Source: Paraburkholderia solisilvae (GTDB taxonomy: Bacteria; Pseudomonadota; Gammaproteobacteria; Burkholderiales; Burkholderiaceae). Taken from it: 64,000 bases of DNA. Within the stretch, counting starts at the first letter, position 1, and every line of letters starts with the position of its first letter. Both the position numbers and the translations under genes were made by a program. The notes beneath the pieces were generated by a model. The model made no database searches. It had not been told where the DNA came from and worked only from the letters and a program-made list of their open reading frames with translations. The DNA lies in the NCBI RefSeq assembly GCF_902859875.1, contig NZ_CADIKF010000002.1, positions 1 through 64,000 of the forward strand, in the 5' to 3' direction. Shown here piece after piece: positions 46,142 through 54,481 of this stretch.

Positions 46142-46819
46142 TCAACTTTTCGCGGCAGCGTCGTTCAGCATCACGGTCCAGCCGAGCCCGCGCACGTTGC
46201 GTATCACCGATACGCCGAATTTCTTGCGTACGGAATGGATCAGCACGTCGACGGCGTTGCTTTCCACCTCTTTGCCCCAGCCGTACAGGCGGTCCTCGAG
46301 TTGCTCGCGGGAGAGAATCGTGCCGGGCCGCTCGAGGAACGCGAGCATCAACGCGAATTCGCGAGCCGACAACACTGACGTCACGCCGTTGCAACTCAGC
46401 GTGCGCTTGTCGAGGTCGAGGCTCAGCGTATCGTCGCCCAGACGCGAAACCGCATAGCCTGCCTTGCGCCGGATCACCGCACGGATTCTCGCGAGCAGTT
46501 CCGGCACCTGGAACGGCTTGAGCATGTAGTCGTCCGCGCCGAGATCGAGCCCTTGCACGCGCGCGTCGAGATCGTCGCGCGCCGTCAGGATCAGCACGGG
46601 GACCGGGTTGCCCTTCGAGCGGCAGGTTTTCAGCAGGTCGATGCCGCTCATGCCGGGCAAGCCGAGATCCAGCAGCACGACCGTATATTCGGCGGCCTCG
46701 ATCGCCGCGCAGCCGGCCACGCCGTCGCGCACCCAATCGACGCTGTAATCCGCGTCCTTCAATGCTCGCAGCAGGCTTTGTCCGATCTGCAGGTCGTCTT
46801 CAATCAGTAGCACTCGCAT
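46142..46819 (-). CDS. OmpR-type response regulator (QseB/PmrA-like)
   Basis: This 225-aa regulator has a receiver domain with the acidic pair D8-D9, phospho-acceptor Asp51 (VVLLDLGLPG) and the conserved Lys in DYMLKPF. A winged-helix DNA-binding domain follows (REFALMLAFLERPGTILSREQLEDRLYGWGKEVESNAVDVLIHSVRKKFG). It most resembles QseB/PmrA regulators. The partner kinase gene lies upstream on the same strand but is separated by 465 bases and a terminator, so this gene needs its own promoter. Confidence 0.93.
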   Translation of the reverse strand: MRVLLIEDDLQIGQSLLRALKDADYSVDWVRDGVAGCAAIEAAEYTVVLLDLGLPGMSGIDLLKTCRSKGNPVPVLILTARDDLDARVQGLDLGADDYMLKPFQVPELLARIRAVIRRKAGYAVSRLGDDTLSLDLDKRTLSCNGVTSVLSAREFALMLAFLERPGTILSREQLEDRLYGWGKEVESNAVDVLIHSVRKKFGVSVIRNVRGLGWTVMLNDAAAKS

Positions 46820-47284
46820 GATTTCGTGTCACGGCGACAGAAACAGGGGTGTCGATCTGCGGCGCGAGGGCCATGAAAACCGGTCGGCGAACCGGTTTCG
46901 AGCCAGGCCGTAGCCCACCGGCGCGGGTGAATAGAGCAAAGCGAATGACCGCCGACGCCGGGTATCGGAATAATAGCCGACTCGCGACCGCTCAGGACAA
47001 CGGAAATAGCGCACGTTGATTTCGTTGCGCGTACCACCAGATTGCGCGGCATTCGCAACCGTTCACGCTGCGCGGCGCGGCGCTCCGTGCAAAAAAAGGC
47101 CGACCGCAAGCGCGGTCGGCCGAATGATTCTGGCGTACACCGATCGCCGAGCCAGAATCAGAGGGGCCGGAGATGCGGATCAGCGGGAAGCGTGATGTAT
47201 CGCAGGCCTGTCCTCGGGAGACGATTCGATAGTACGTGCGCAGAATGAGCTGCAAATGAGCACGACGGCTCGCGCGCTACGCGG
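46820..47284. other. Gap between sensor kinase and response regulator
   Basis: These 465 bases carry no recognisable gene. They hold a strong minus-strand terminator (47091-47121) after the kinase gene; the remaining 270 bases must contain the response regulator promoter. Confidence 0.6.
47091..47121 (-). terminator. Rho-independent terminator after the sensor kinase
   Basis: On the minus strand a perfect 10-bp stem (GGCCGACCGC/GCGGTCGGCC) with a 4-base loop is followed directly by seven T residues. This is the strongest intrinsic terminator seen in the window. Confidence 0.9.
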
Positions 47285-48598
47285 CTAGTCGGAAAGCCTG
47301 AAGCCAATCGATGCGACGATTCCCGTTTTGCCGTCGTCGCGATTTCTCAGCGACGCGGAACCGCCGTACTTGGCGACGATCGCCTTCACGATCGAGAGGC
47401 CGAGGCCGCTGCCTTCGATTTCCGTATTCGCACGGAAAAAGCGGTCGAAGACGCGCGGCAACAGTTCTTCCGCGATGCCCGGGCCGGTGTCGATCACTTC
47501 AATCCAGACCATATTGCCGCGCACTTCCGTGCGCAAATCGACCTTGCCGCCATCCGGCGTATAGCGAATCGCGTTGCTGACGAGATTGCGCACGGCGATG
47601 CCGAGATCGGCCTCGATCGCCCGCACCTTCGCGCTTGCCATTTCTTCCGCGCCGATATCGATATCGCGCTTCATTGCGATCGGCAGCACCTCGGCGACCG
47701 CCGCGACGACAACTTCCGACACATCGACCTGCGTCACCGCTTCGCGCTGCAGCGACGCATCGGCCCGCGCAAGGCGCAGCAATTGCGCGATCATGCTGCC
47801 GCTGCGCGCGATGCCGCGGCGCAGCTCCTGAAAGCGCTCCTGATTGCCCGCCACGATATCGCGCTGCAAATTGTCGGCCTGCAGTTGCAGCGCGGTCAGC
47901 GGGGTGCGCAGCTCGTGCGCCGCATCGGAAATGAACTTGCGTTCGGTTTCGATCGAACGCGCGAGGCGTTCGATCATGCGGTTGATCGAATCGATAAACG
48001 GGCGCAGTTCGATCGGCACGCCGGCAGTCGGCAGCGCTTGCAGATGCGCGGCGTCGACCGCCTGCACTTCCGAACCGAGCCGGTTCAACTGGCGAAACGA
48101 GAAGCGCACCACCAGCAGAACCGCCGCGCAGACGAGCGGCACCAGCACCAGAATCGGCCAGAGCGTGTTCACCGCGGCCTCCTCCGACAGTTCGTGGCGC
48201 ACCGACGAGCGCTGCGCGACCTGAATGACCTTCGGCGCTTCGCGCAGCGTATAGATGCGCCACTGCTCACCGTTCACCATCGTCGAGCTGAAGCCGGGCG
48301 CCGCTTCGCGCGGCAGCGGCAACGACGGCTCGGTGGAGCGGTACGGCGTTTCGAGATCGTCACGCCAGATGGTGATGACGATGTCGCGAGCCGGCTGCGA
48401 GCCGCGCGCGGGGATGCTCGGAAGCGCGTCGCCGAGCGGGCCGCGCAGGCGGCTCGCAACCTGCTCGAGACGCAGATCGAGCAGCGCGTTCATGCCTGCT
48501 TTGGAAAGCTGATAGGAGCTGATGCCCTGCACGATGCCGACCACGCTGACGACCGCGCACAACGCAAGGACGAGTTGGGTTCTGAGGGATCTGATCAT
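47285..48598 (-). CDS. Sensor histidine kinase (QseC/PmrB-like)
   Basis: This 437-aa membrane kinase has a first transmembrane segment (LVLALCAVVSVVGIVQG), a periplasmic sensor of about 130 residues and a second transmembrane segment (LWPILVLVPLVCAAVLLVV). A HAMP-like linker and H-box ISDAAHELRTPLTALQLQADNL follow, then the N box (LVSNAIRYTPDGG) and G boxes (DTGPGIAEE, GSGLGLSIVKAI). The ATG at 48598 starts right before the first membrane helix; the longer frame to 48787 crosses a non-coding leader. It should phosphorylate the regulator at 46142. Confidence 0.92.
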   Translation of the reverse strand: MIRSLRTQLVLALCAVVSVVGIVQGISSYQLSKAGMNALLDLRLEQVASRLRGPLGDALPSIPARGSQPARDIVITIWRDDLETPYRSTEPSLPLPREAAPGFSSTMVNGEQWRIYTLREAPKVIQVAQRSSVRHELSEEAAVNTLWPILVLVPLVCAAVLLVVRFSFRQLNRLGSEVQAVDAAHLQALPTAGVPIELRPFIDSINRMIERLARSIETERKFISDAAHELRTPLTALQLQADNLQRDIVAGNQERFQELRRGIARSGSMIAQLLRLARADASLQREAVTQVDVSEVVVAAVAEVLPIAMKRDIDIGAEEMASAKVRAIEADLGIAVRNLVSNAIRYTPDGGKVDLRTEVRGNMVWIEVIDTGPGIAEELLPRVFDRFFRANTEIEGSGLGLSIVKAIVAKYGGSASLRNRDDGKTGIVASIGFRLSD

Positions 48599-48783
48599 AA
48601 GCGGCGCGGCGACAGAATGACGTTGATGAAGACGCCCGAGTCCATCCGGAAGCCGAAGGCCGGATCCGGCCGGTCGCAAAGCGATGGAAGAAGCCTGTCG
48701 AAGAGGCCTTTTTTTGCGAGTCGATTCTACTCCACCGCTATAGCACGGCACGCCGCACAAGCGCGGCCTCGACCGCTGAAACG

Positions 48784-48817
48784 ACAAGGGCGCGCAGCGT
48801 GTGCTGCGCGCCCTTGT
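48784..48817 (-). terminator. Long perfect hairpin after the DUF4148-like gene
   Basis: A 15-bp perfect stem (ACAAGGGCGCGCAGC and its complement) with a GTGT loop sits about 55 bases after the stop of the small secreted protein gene. The minus-strand tail is only mildly T-rich, but the stem strength suggests a terminator insulating the kinase gene. Confidence 0.7.
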
Positions 48818-48872
48818 TCAGGCTTGCGATGCGAATCGATCGCCGGCCGCATCGGGACGGCGACCACACGGC

Positions 48873-49214
48873 TTAGTGATGCAGATAGATCGAGTTCATG
48901 CCGACATCGTTGGCCGGATTGAACGCGGCGGCGCCGGACTTCGAGGTGCCGCTCACGACACCGCCATAACCGTCGGCCTTGGCCGGTTGCGTCGCATTCG
49001 TTTGCGCGGGCGCGGCAGCGGGCTGGCCTTGATCGGCGGCAGGCGCGTAGGTGATTTCCTCGATCTCCACGACTTGCACATAGTCGTTGGAATCGGCCGG
49101 CTGCTGGGCGGACTGAGATGCGGTTTGAGGTGCTTGCGGTGCGGACTGCGCAAAGCAGGCGACCGGCAACGCAAGAGCGGCGGCAACGGCAACAGCTTGG
49201 ATCAGCGATTTCAT
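48873..49214 (-). CDS. Small secreted DUF4148-like protein
   Basis: This 113-aa protein has a clear signal peptide (MKSLIQAVAVAAALALPVACFA) and a Gln/Ala/Pro-rich middle. Its C-terminus, DGYGGVVSGTSKSGAAA followed by a short tail, resembles the ends of DUF4148 proteins common in Burkholderiaceae. Function unknown; periplasmic or surface location is expected. GGAGGG lies seven bases before the ATG. It has its own hairpin terminator. Confidence 0.8.
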   Translation of the reverse strand: MKSLIQAVAVAAALALPVACFAQSAPQAPQTASQSAQQPADSNDYVQVVEIEEITYAPAADQGQPAAAPAQTNATQPAKADGYGGVVSGTSKSGAAAFNPANDVGMNSIYLHH

Positions 49215-49358
49215 GGTAATTCCCTCCAGGTGTTTTGATGGTGTGTGGTTCAGGCGTTGTGTCTTCCCACGGAAACCATCGTAGCTGGGGAGAATTAGCG
49301 AAAAATGAGTACGCTCCGGTTGCCCGATGCCGCCATGCGCGCGCGTACCGCGATGGCC

Positions 49359-50117
49359 TCAGCGAGCGCCGCTGAAAACAAAGACATCCGAACGATCGGG
49401 CCTCGGCAGCGCCACCAGCAGTTGCGATTCGTCGAGCACCGCGCTGCCCGATACCGTTGCGTTCGCATCGATACACGGCGCGCCGCCGTATGTCACCGAC
49501 ACGTCGTATGCGGTCAGGCCGCTACTGGGTGTCAGCGAGCCGCGAAACTCGCAGCCGTTTGCCGTCATGCCGGCAAGAAGCCCGCTTCCCGTCACCGTGA
49601 CTTGCGCGCCGGAGGCGCCCTGCAGCGAACTCGCGGTGCCGCTGAACAGGCCCGCAACCGATGCAAGCGTCGGCGGTTCGCCCAATATCTGGGCCGGGTT
49701 TGCGCTGAAGGCCACGTTGTCCGCGCTGTCGCCCGGCACCGCGACAAAGCCGCTCACCGCCGGTGCGCGCGAAAAGTCGATGTCGACCTGGACCGGCGTC
49801 GCTTTACGCGGCTGAACGAGACGGTAACGGGTTGCCTGGCTGCTTTCGAACTTGCCGTCTTTTGATTGCCGCGCGTTGCGGACCACGACGACGTCATCGA
49901 CCGCCGCACGTGCAGTCGAAGGCGATCGATAGAAGAGATACGCGCTGCCGTCGAGCTTCGTGAGCAGCGTCAGTTTCTGTTGTGTGGACAACGGGCCCGT
50001 ATAGATGCCCGCCGAAGACTGCAATACCGGGGTGGCCTGCGACGCAGGCGGGAGCGGGCTGCTGCTGCATGCAACGAGAGAAGCGCACAGCGCGGCGCTG
50101 ACGGCGATTGTTTTCAT
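49359..50117 (-). CDS. Hypothetical lipoprotein
   Basis: This 252-aa protein has a lipoprotein signal (KTIAVSAALCASLVAC, lipobox LVAC, Cys17). A short repeat-like beta-rich domain follows (GIYTGPLSTQQKLTLLTKLDGSAYLFYRS, later GLFSGTASSLQGASGAQVTVTGSG). The two halves look similar (both start G-x-Y/F-x-G and include a GCEF/PCID cysteine pair late on), so it may be a transferrin-binding-protein-like barrel or an internal duplication; I do not recognise a family. GGAG precedes the ATG. Confidence 0.75.
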   Translation of the reverse strand: MKTIAVSAALCASLVACSSSPLPPASQATPVLQSSAGIYTGPLSTQQKLTLLTKLDGSAYLFYRSPSTARAAVDDVVVVRNARQSKDGKFESSQATRYRLVQPRKATPVQVDIDFSRAPAVSGFVAVPGDSADNVAFSANPAQILGEPPTLASVAGLFSGTASSLQGASGAQVTVTGSGLLAGMTANGCEFRGSLTPSSGLTAYDVSVTYGGAPCIDANATVSGSAVLDESQLLVALPRPDRSDVFVFSGAR

Positions 50118-50176
50118 AGGGCTGTCTCCGGAATATCCGGAGTGTGCAGCGTTTTTTGCCGATTGTCGTCACGCGT

Positions 50177-50220
50177 GCCGGCCGGCCGCCACGCGTTAAG
50201 CGTGGAGACGGCCGGCCGGC
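50177..50220 (-). terminator. GC-rich hairpin after the Pro/Tyr-rich gene
   Basis: An 11-bp outer stem (GCCGGCCGGCC with its complement) encloses a 6-bp inner stem (CCACGC/GCGTGG, loop GTTAA). It lies about 35 bases after the stop of the small Pro/Tyr-rich gene. No T-run follows, so it is only a probable terminator. Confidence 0.5.
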
Positions 50221-50254
50221 GCGATGCTGATCCGGACAAGCGATCCGTTACGCA

Positions 50255-50524
50255 TCAACGCCAGTAGCCGTATGCGTAGTAATGACGATGCCACCCGTAC
50301 GGATACCCGTAGTAGCCGGCAACGACCGGCGGACCTACGTACACCGGCGGCGGTGGCGCGTAGTAGACAGGCGGAGGCGGCGGCGCATACACGGGCACGG
50401 GAACGACCGGCACGACGGGCATGACCGGCGCGATGCCGACCCCGACGAATACGTGCGCTTGCGCAACACCGATCATGCCGCCGGTCAGGGCGGCGGCGAG
50501 CAGCAGGTGGCGAATCCCTTTCAT
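50255..50524 (-). CDS. Small secreted Pro/Tyr-rich protein
   Basis: This 89-aa protein has a signal peptide (KGIRHLLLAAALTGGMIGVAQA). The mature part is a low-complexity run of Pro, Val and Tyr (motifs such as YAPPPPPVYYAPPPP) ending in Tyr/His/Gly/Trp. Such proteins are common in Burkholderiaceae but not characterised; they may be cell-envelope structural peptides. GAGGAG six bases before the ATG makes the start secure. Confidence 0.8.
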   Translation of the reverse strand: MKGIRHLLLAAALTGGMIGVAQAHVFVGVGIAPVMPVVPVVPVPVYAPPPPPVYYAPPPPVYVGPPVVAGYYGYPYGWHRHYYAYGYWR

Positions 50525-50686
50525 GTTGTTCTCCTCGAACATCGGTGCGGCCGTTTGGCTGCACCGGTTGATGGAGAACATTGTGGACGCTCACAATGAG
50601 CGAAGAATGAGGACGGCGCCAGCCTGTCGCGAGCGGCCGCCGCCCGGCCTCACCGTCGCACCGCGGTCCGTCGCGGCCTGGCCTGG

Positions 50687-51352
50687 CTACCCGAAATGCA
50701 CCGACCCGATGAGGTCGGCCAGTCCGAGCCACGCGATCTGCACGCCGATGCACAACAGCACGAACGCGAGCAGCCGCATCGCGACCTGCACGCCGACCGC
50801 GCCGAGCAGTTTTTCGAGGTGCCCCGCGAATCGCACGCACACATAAATGCTCGCGCACAGAATGAGCAGCGCGATGCCGACGCCGATCCAGTGAACCGGC
50901 TGCAGCCCCGCTTTCGGCGAGCCCGTGCCCAACGCGATGGCCACCGAGATCGCGCCGGGGCCGACGGTGATCGGCAGCGTCAACGGGTAGAACGCTTTGG
51001 CGCGCAGCGATGCGCCGTGCTCGATGCGGGCCGGCGGCGCGTCCTGCCCGGCGTCGTCGTCGGTCGGCGCCTGCAGCAGGCCCCAGCCGGCTGCCGCGAT
51101 CACGAGGCCGCCCGCAACACGCAACACCGGCACCGAGATGCCGAAGAACGACAGCACGTACGCGCCGATCGACAACGAACCGAGCAGGATAAAGAGACTG
51201 TTGAACGCAATCCGCGTGGCCAGTTCGGCGCGTTCCGCCTGCGTCGCATGCGGAACCATCGTCAACGTGATAAAGGCGGTCGCCGGCGGATTGATGATCG
51301 GGAACAGGCCCGTCACCAGCAGGAGAATGGTTTTGATCAGTTCGTTCAGCAT
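50687..51352 (-). CDS. MarC/YchE family membrane protein
   Basis: This protein of about 221 aa has six predicted helices and the MarC-family signature LLLVTGLFPIINPPATAFITLTMVPHATQAER near its start. FYPLTLPITVGPGAISVAIALG occurs in the second half. Once thought to be multidrug-resistance proteins, family members have no firm function. An ATG 15 bases upstream is also possible. It is downstream of the EmrB gene on the same strand, 79 bases away, and may be read from that operon. Confidence 0.9.
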   Translation of the reverse strand: MLNELIKTILLLVTGLFPIINPPATAFITLTMVPHATQAERAELATRIAFNSLFILLGSLSIGAYVLSFFGISVPVLRVAGGLVIAAAGWGLLQAPTDDDAGQDAPPARIEHGASLRAKAFYPLTLPITVGPGAISVAIALGTGSPKAGLQPVHWIGVGIALLILCASIYVCVRFAGHLEKLLGAVGVQVAMRLLAFVLLCIGVQIAWLGLADLIGSVHFG

Positions 51353-51430
51353 GGGCCGGACGTCCATCGGTTTCGCGCGCGGGCTGCGCCTCGACCGCCT
51401 TTTTACCCGCCTCGCGCCGGTGTGGCAAGG

Positions 51431-52990
51431 TCAATGCGCGCCAGACGCCGCCCCGCCCGCGCCGCCCTTGCCCGGCTTCGTCATCCAGATGAGCGGAATA
51501 ATGACGATGAAGATGACCGCCGACAGCCAGAAAATATCGTTCAGCCCCAACATCGCGGCCTGTGCATTCAACGACTGCTCGAAGAATGCCAGCGCCTGGC
51601 CGCTGCTGCCGCCGAGCGTCGTATGCACTGTGTCGATCGCGCCGGTAAAGGTCGGATTGTCGATGCTCGACTGCTCGACGAGCCGTGCGTGATGCAGGAT
51701 CGTGCGATTATTCCAGCCGGTCGTCGCGAGCGACGTGCCCACGCCGCCCGCGAATACGCGCACGAAGTTCGACAGGCCGGCGGCCGCCGGTATCCGCTCG
51801 GGCGGCAGACCCGACAGGATGATCGCCGTCAGCGGTACGAAGAACAGCGCGGTCGGAACGCCTTGCAGCAGCGTCGGCAACACGAGCGTCCATGCGTCGA
51901 CGCCGGTCGTGTAATTCGAGCGCATGAAGAATACGATCGCGTAGCCGACGAACGCCATGGTCGCCAGCACCCGTGCATCCGATTTCGGCATGATGCGCGC
52001 CATCACCGGCGCGAGCAGCACCGCGAAGATGCCGAGCGGCGCGGTCACCAGGCCCGCGTCGACCGAGCGGTAGTTCAGGTAGGCCTGGATCCATTGCGGC
52101 AGAATCACCAGGTTCGAAAAGAACACTGCATACGCGACCGAAATCGCGATCGTGCCGCCGCGGAAGTTCTGCGTCGCGAACAGCCGAAGGTCGACCACCG
52201 GGTTCTTTTCCGTCAATTCCCAGATCATGAAAAACAGAAAGCTGATCGCGGCGACGACAGCCAGCGCGCAGATCACCGGCGAATTGAACCAGTCGAGATC
52301 CTTGCCCTTGTCGAGCAGGATTTGCAGCGATGCGACCCATCCGATCAGCGCGAGCAGACCGACCTTATCGATCGGCAGGCGTCGCGCCGGCGTTTCGCGA
52401 TCGCGGTAGATCATCCACGTCACACCGGCCGCGAACAGGCCGACCGGAATGTTGATATAGAAAATCCACGACCACGAATAGCTGTCGGTAATCCAGCCGC
52501 CGAGCGCCGGGCCGGCGATCGGACCGACCGTCGCCGTCATCGCCCAGAGCGCGAGCGCACTCGAGCTTTTTTCCTTCGGATACGACGCGAGCAGAATTGC
52601 CTGCGACAGCGGAATCAGCGGGCCCGCCACCGCACCCTGCAGCACGCGGGCCGCGAGCAGCACGACAAGATTGGGCGCAATGCCGCACAGCCACGACGAC
52701 AGCACAAACAGCAGAATCGCGCCGACAAACAGCTTGATCTGGCCGACGCGCTGCGTGAGCCAACCGGTGAGCGGAATCGCCACCGCGTTTGCGGCGGAAA
52801 ACAATGTGATCACCCATGTGCCTTCGTCGACCGACACGCCGAGGTTGCCGGAAATCGTCGGAATCGCGACGTTCGCAATCGACGAGTCGAGCACATTCAT
52901 GAACGTCGCAAGGGCGACTGCCAGCGTCGCGAGCACCAGCTTTCCGCCGGAAAGCGGCGGCGGACCGGCGCGATTCGTCGAAGTGTTCAT
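51431..52990 (-). CDS. DHA2 (EmrB-type) MFS transporter (pump 2)
   Basis: This 519-aa, 14-helix drug:H+ antiporter is very like EmrB: LATFMNVLDSSIANVAIPTISGNLGVSVDEGTWVITLFSAANAVAIPLTGWL, then RVLQGAVAGPLIPLSQAILL and ATVGPIAGPALGGWITDSYSWSWIFYINIPVG. It energises the tripartite pump with the two preceding genes. The ATG is preceded by GGAG, and a copy of the repeated TGA-N4-TCAGATA element sits 43 bases upstream, within the adaptor-transporter gap. Confidence 0.95.
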   Translation of the reverse strand: MNTSTNRAGPPPLSGGKLVLATLAVALATFMNVLDSSIANVAIPTISGNLGVSVDEGTWVITLFSAANAVAIPLTGWLTQRVGQIKLFVGAILLFVLSSWLCGIAPNLVVLLAARVLQGAVAGPLIPLSQAILLASYPKEKSSSALALWAMTATVGPIAGPALGGWITDSYSWSWIFYINIPVGLFAAGVTWMIYRDRETPARRLPIDKVGLLALIGWVASLQILLDKGKDLDWFNSPVICALAVVAAISFLFFMIWELTEKNPVVDLRLFATQNFRGGTIAISVAYAVFFSNLVILPQWIQAYLNYRSVDAGLVTAPLGIFAVLLAPVMARIMPKSDARVLATMAFVGYAIVFFMRSNYTTGVDAWTLVLPTLLQGVPTALFFVPLTAIILSGLPPERIPAAAGLSNFVRVFAGGVGTSLATTGWNNRTILHHARLVEQSSIDNPTFTGAIDTVHTTLGGSSGQALAFFEQSLNAQAAMLGLNDIFWLSAVIFIVIIPLIWMTKPGKGGAGGAASGAH

Positions 52991-53032
52991 GTTCTCCGTT
53001 CCTTTGGTTTAGGGTCAGTTGACGGATACAAT

Positions 53033-53049
53033 TTGACCCGTCAGATATA
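53033..53049. promoter_or_regulatory. MarR-type operator candidate, site 1
   Basis: TTGACCCGTCAGATATA matches the repeated YTGA-N4-TCAGATA element of this cluster and lies between the adaptor and EmrB genes. It suggests an internal, separately controlled promoter for EmrB. Confidence 0.55.
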
Positions 53050-53088
53050 GGGGCTTAAAAAAAAGCGCGTCAGGTCGTTCGACTCGGT

Positions 53089-54414
53089 TCAACCGGCCGG
53101 TTGTGGCGGAACGCGCCGTGCAACGGTCTTTGCGGCGATGGCGCCGGCTTCTGCGCCCGCCGGACGGCTTTGTTTCGCAGCGACGGATGCCACCGCGCCC
53201 TGTTGCACTGTGTTCTGCGCGATGATTCGCGCGATTTCCGCATCGGCCTGCGCGCCGTACCCGGCGAATACATCGGTCCGATAGGTCGTGTTGAGCGCCG
53301 CGCCCAGTTGGCCGCCGGAATCGTCGTGCGTGTCGACGTCGACCTGCATCGACAGTCCGACGCGCAACGGGCGCGCGTCGAGTTCGCGCTGATCGAGCTG
53401 GATGCGCACCGGCAAGCGCTGCACAACCTTGATCCAGTTGCCGGTGGCGTTCTGCGCGGGCAGCACGGCGAACGCGGCGCCCGTCCCCGCCGAGAATCCG
53501 ACCACGCGCCCGTGATACTTGACACCGCTGCCATAGACGTCCGCGCTCAGCGTCACCGGCTGGCCGATGCGCATACGCGACAACTGGCTTTCCTTGTAAT
53601 TGGCATCGACCCACACGCCATCGAGCGGCACGATCGCCATCAACGGTGTGCCCGGCGCGACGCGCTGGCCAACCTGCACCGAGCGGCGCGCGACATAGCC
53701 GGTCACCGGCGCGGGCAGCGTGTTGCGCGCATACGCGAGGTACGCGTCGCGTACTTTCGAGGCGGCAGCCTGCACGTTCGGATGGTCCGCGACCGTGGTG
53801 CGATCGGTCAGCGCACGGTTGGCCTGGGCCTGCTGCCGCGCCGCATCGAGCGCGGCCTGCGCAGCGGCGACCGCATCGCGCGCATGTGCGACATCTTCGG
53901 CGGACACCGCGCCGGTATCCGCGACCGCCTGGCGGCGCCGCAAATCGCTGGTTGCACGCGCAAGGTCGGACTCGCGCTGCGCGACCGTCGCGTTGTAGTA
54001 GTCGTTGTTCACGTAGAGGCTGCTGACTTGCCGCACGGTTTGCGCGAGCGTCGCTTCCGCGTTGCCGAGCGCGACCTTCGCATCGGCCGCGTCGAGCGTA
54101 ACGACCGGATCGCCTTGCTTGACGACCTGCGTGTCGTCGGCGTTGACCGCGATGACCGTGCCCGTTACTTGCGGCGTCAGTTGAACGAGATTGCCGCTCA
54201 CATACGCATCGTCGGTGGACTCGTAAAAGCGTGCGTAGGTCTCGTAGTACGCGCCATAGGCGGCGCCCGCCACGACGACCGTTGCGCCGAGCAGCGCGAG
54301 CAGGGCCTTGCGCTTGCGCGCTTGCGGTTCCGGTTGAGATTTCTGCGGCGCCGCCGGGGCTGCACCGCTGGCTGGCGCGGATTTCGTCTGCGTCGGGGTA
54401 TCCATTTCGCTCAT
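53089..54414 (-). CDS. HlyD/EmrA-type membrane-fusion adaptor (pump 2)
   Basis: This 441-aa adaptor has a single N-terminal membrane helix (ALLALLGATVVVAGAAYGAYY), the first lipoyl half (DDAYVSGNLVQLTPQVTGTVIAVNADDTQVVKQGDPVVTL) and a coiled hairpin. The second half contains APVTGYVARRSVQVGQRVAPGTPLM. The last 45 residues form an Ala/Gln-rich extension. GGAG precedes the ATG at 54414; a longer frame upstream is not protein-like. It lies 67 bases after the outer-membrane gene. Confidence 0.93.
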   Translation of the reverse strand: MSEMDTPTQTKSAPASGAAPAAPQKSQPEPQARKRKALLALLGATVVVAGAAYGAYYETYARFYESTDDAYVSGNLVQLTPQVTGTVIAVNADDTQVVKQGDPVVTLDAADAKVALGNAEATLAQTVRQVSSLYVNNDYYNATVAQRESDLARATSDLRRRQAVADTGAVSAEDVAHARDAVAAAQAALDAARQQAQANRALTDRTTVADHPNVQAAASKVRDAYLAYARNTLPAPVTGYVARRSVQVGQRVAPGTPLMAIVPLDGVWVDANYKESQLSRMRIGQPVTLSADVYGSGVKYHGRVVGFSAGTGAAFAVLPAQNATGNWIKVVQRLPVRIQLDQRELDARPLRVGLSMQVDVDTHDDSGGQLGAALNTTYRTDVFAGYGAQADAEIARIIAQNTVQQGAVASVAAKQSRPAGAEAGAIAAKTVARRVPPQPAG

Positions 54415-54481
54415 TTCAATTCTCCAGGACTGGCTTGTTCTTGTGTTGCGTGTGCATGTGGCTGATGTGCCGCAATGTGCT

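Noticed and set aside
50696..53050. A 784-residue plus-strand open frame antisense to MarC and EmrB
   Set aside because: It is extremely rich in Arg, His, Gln and Asp, typical of the reverse frame of GC-rich genes, while the minus strand encodes two clear membrane proteins over the same span.
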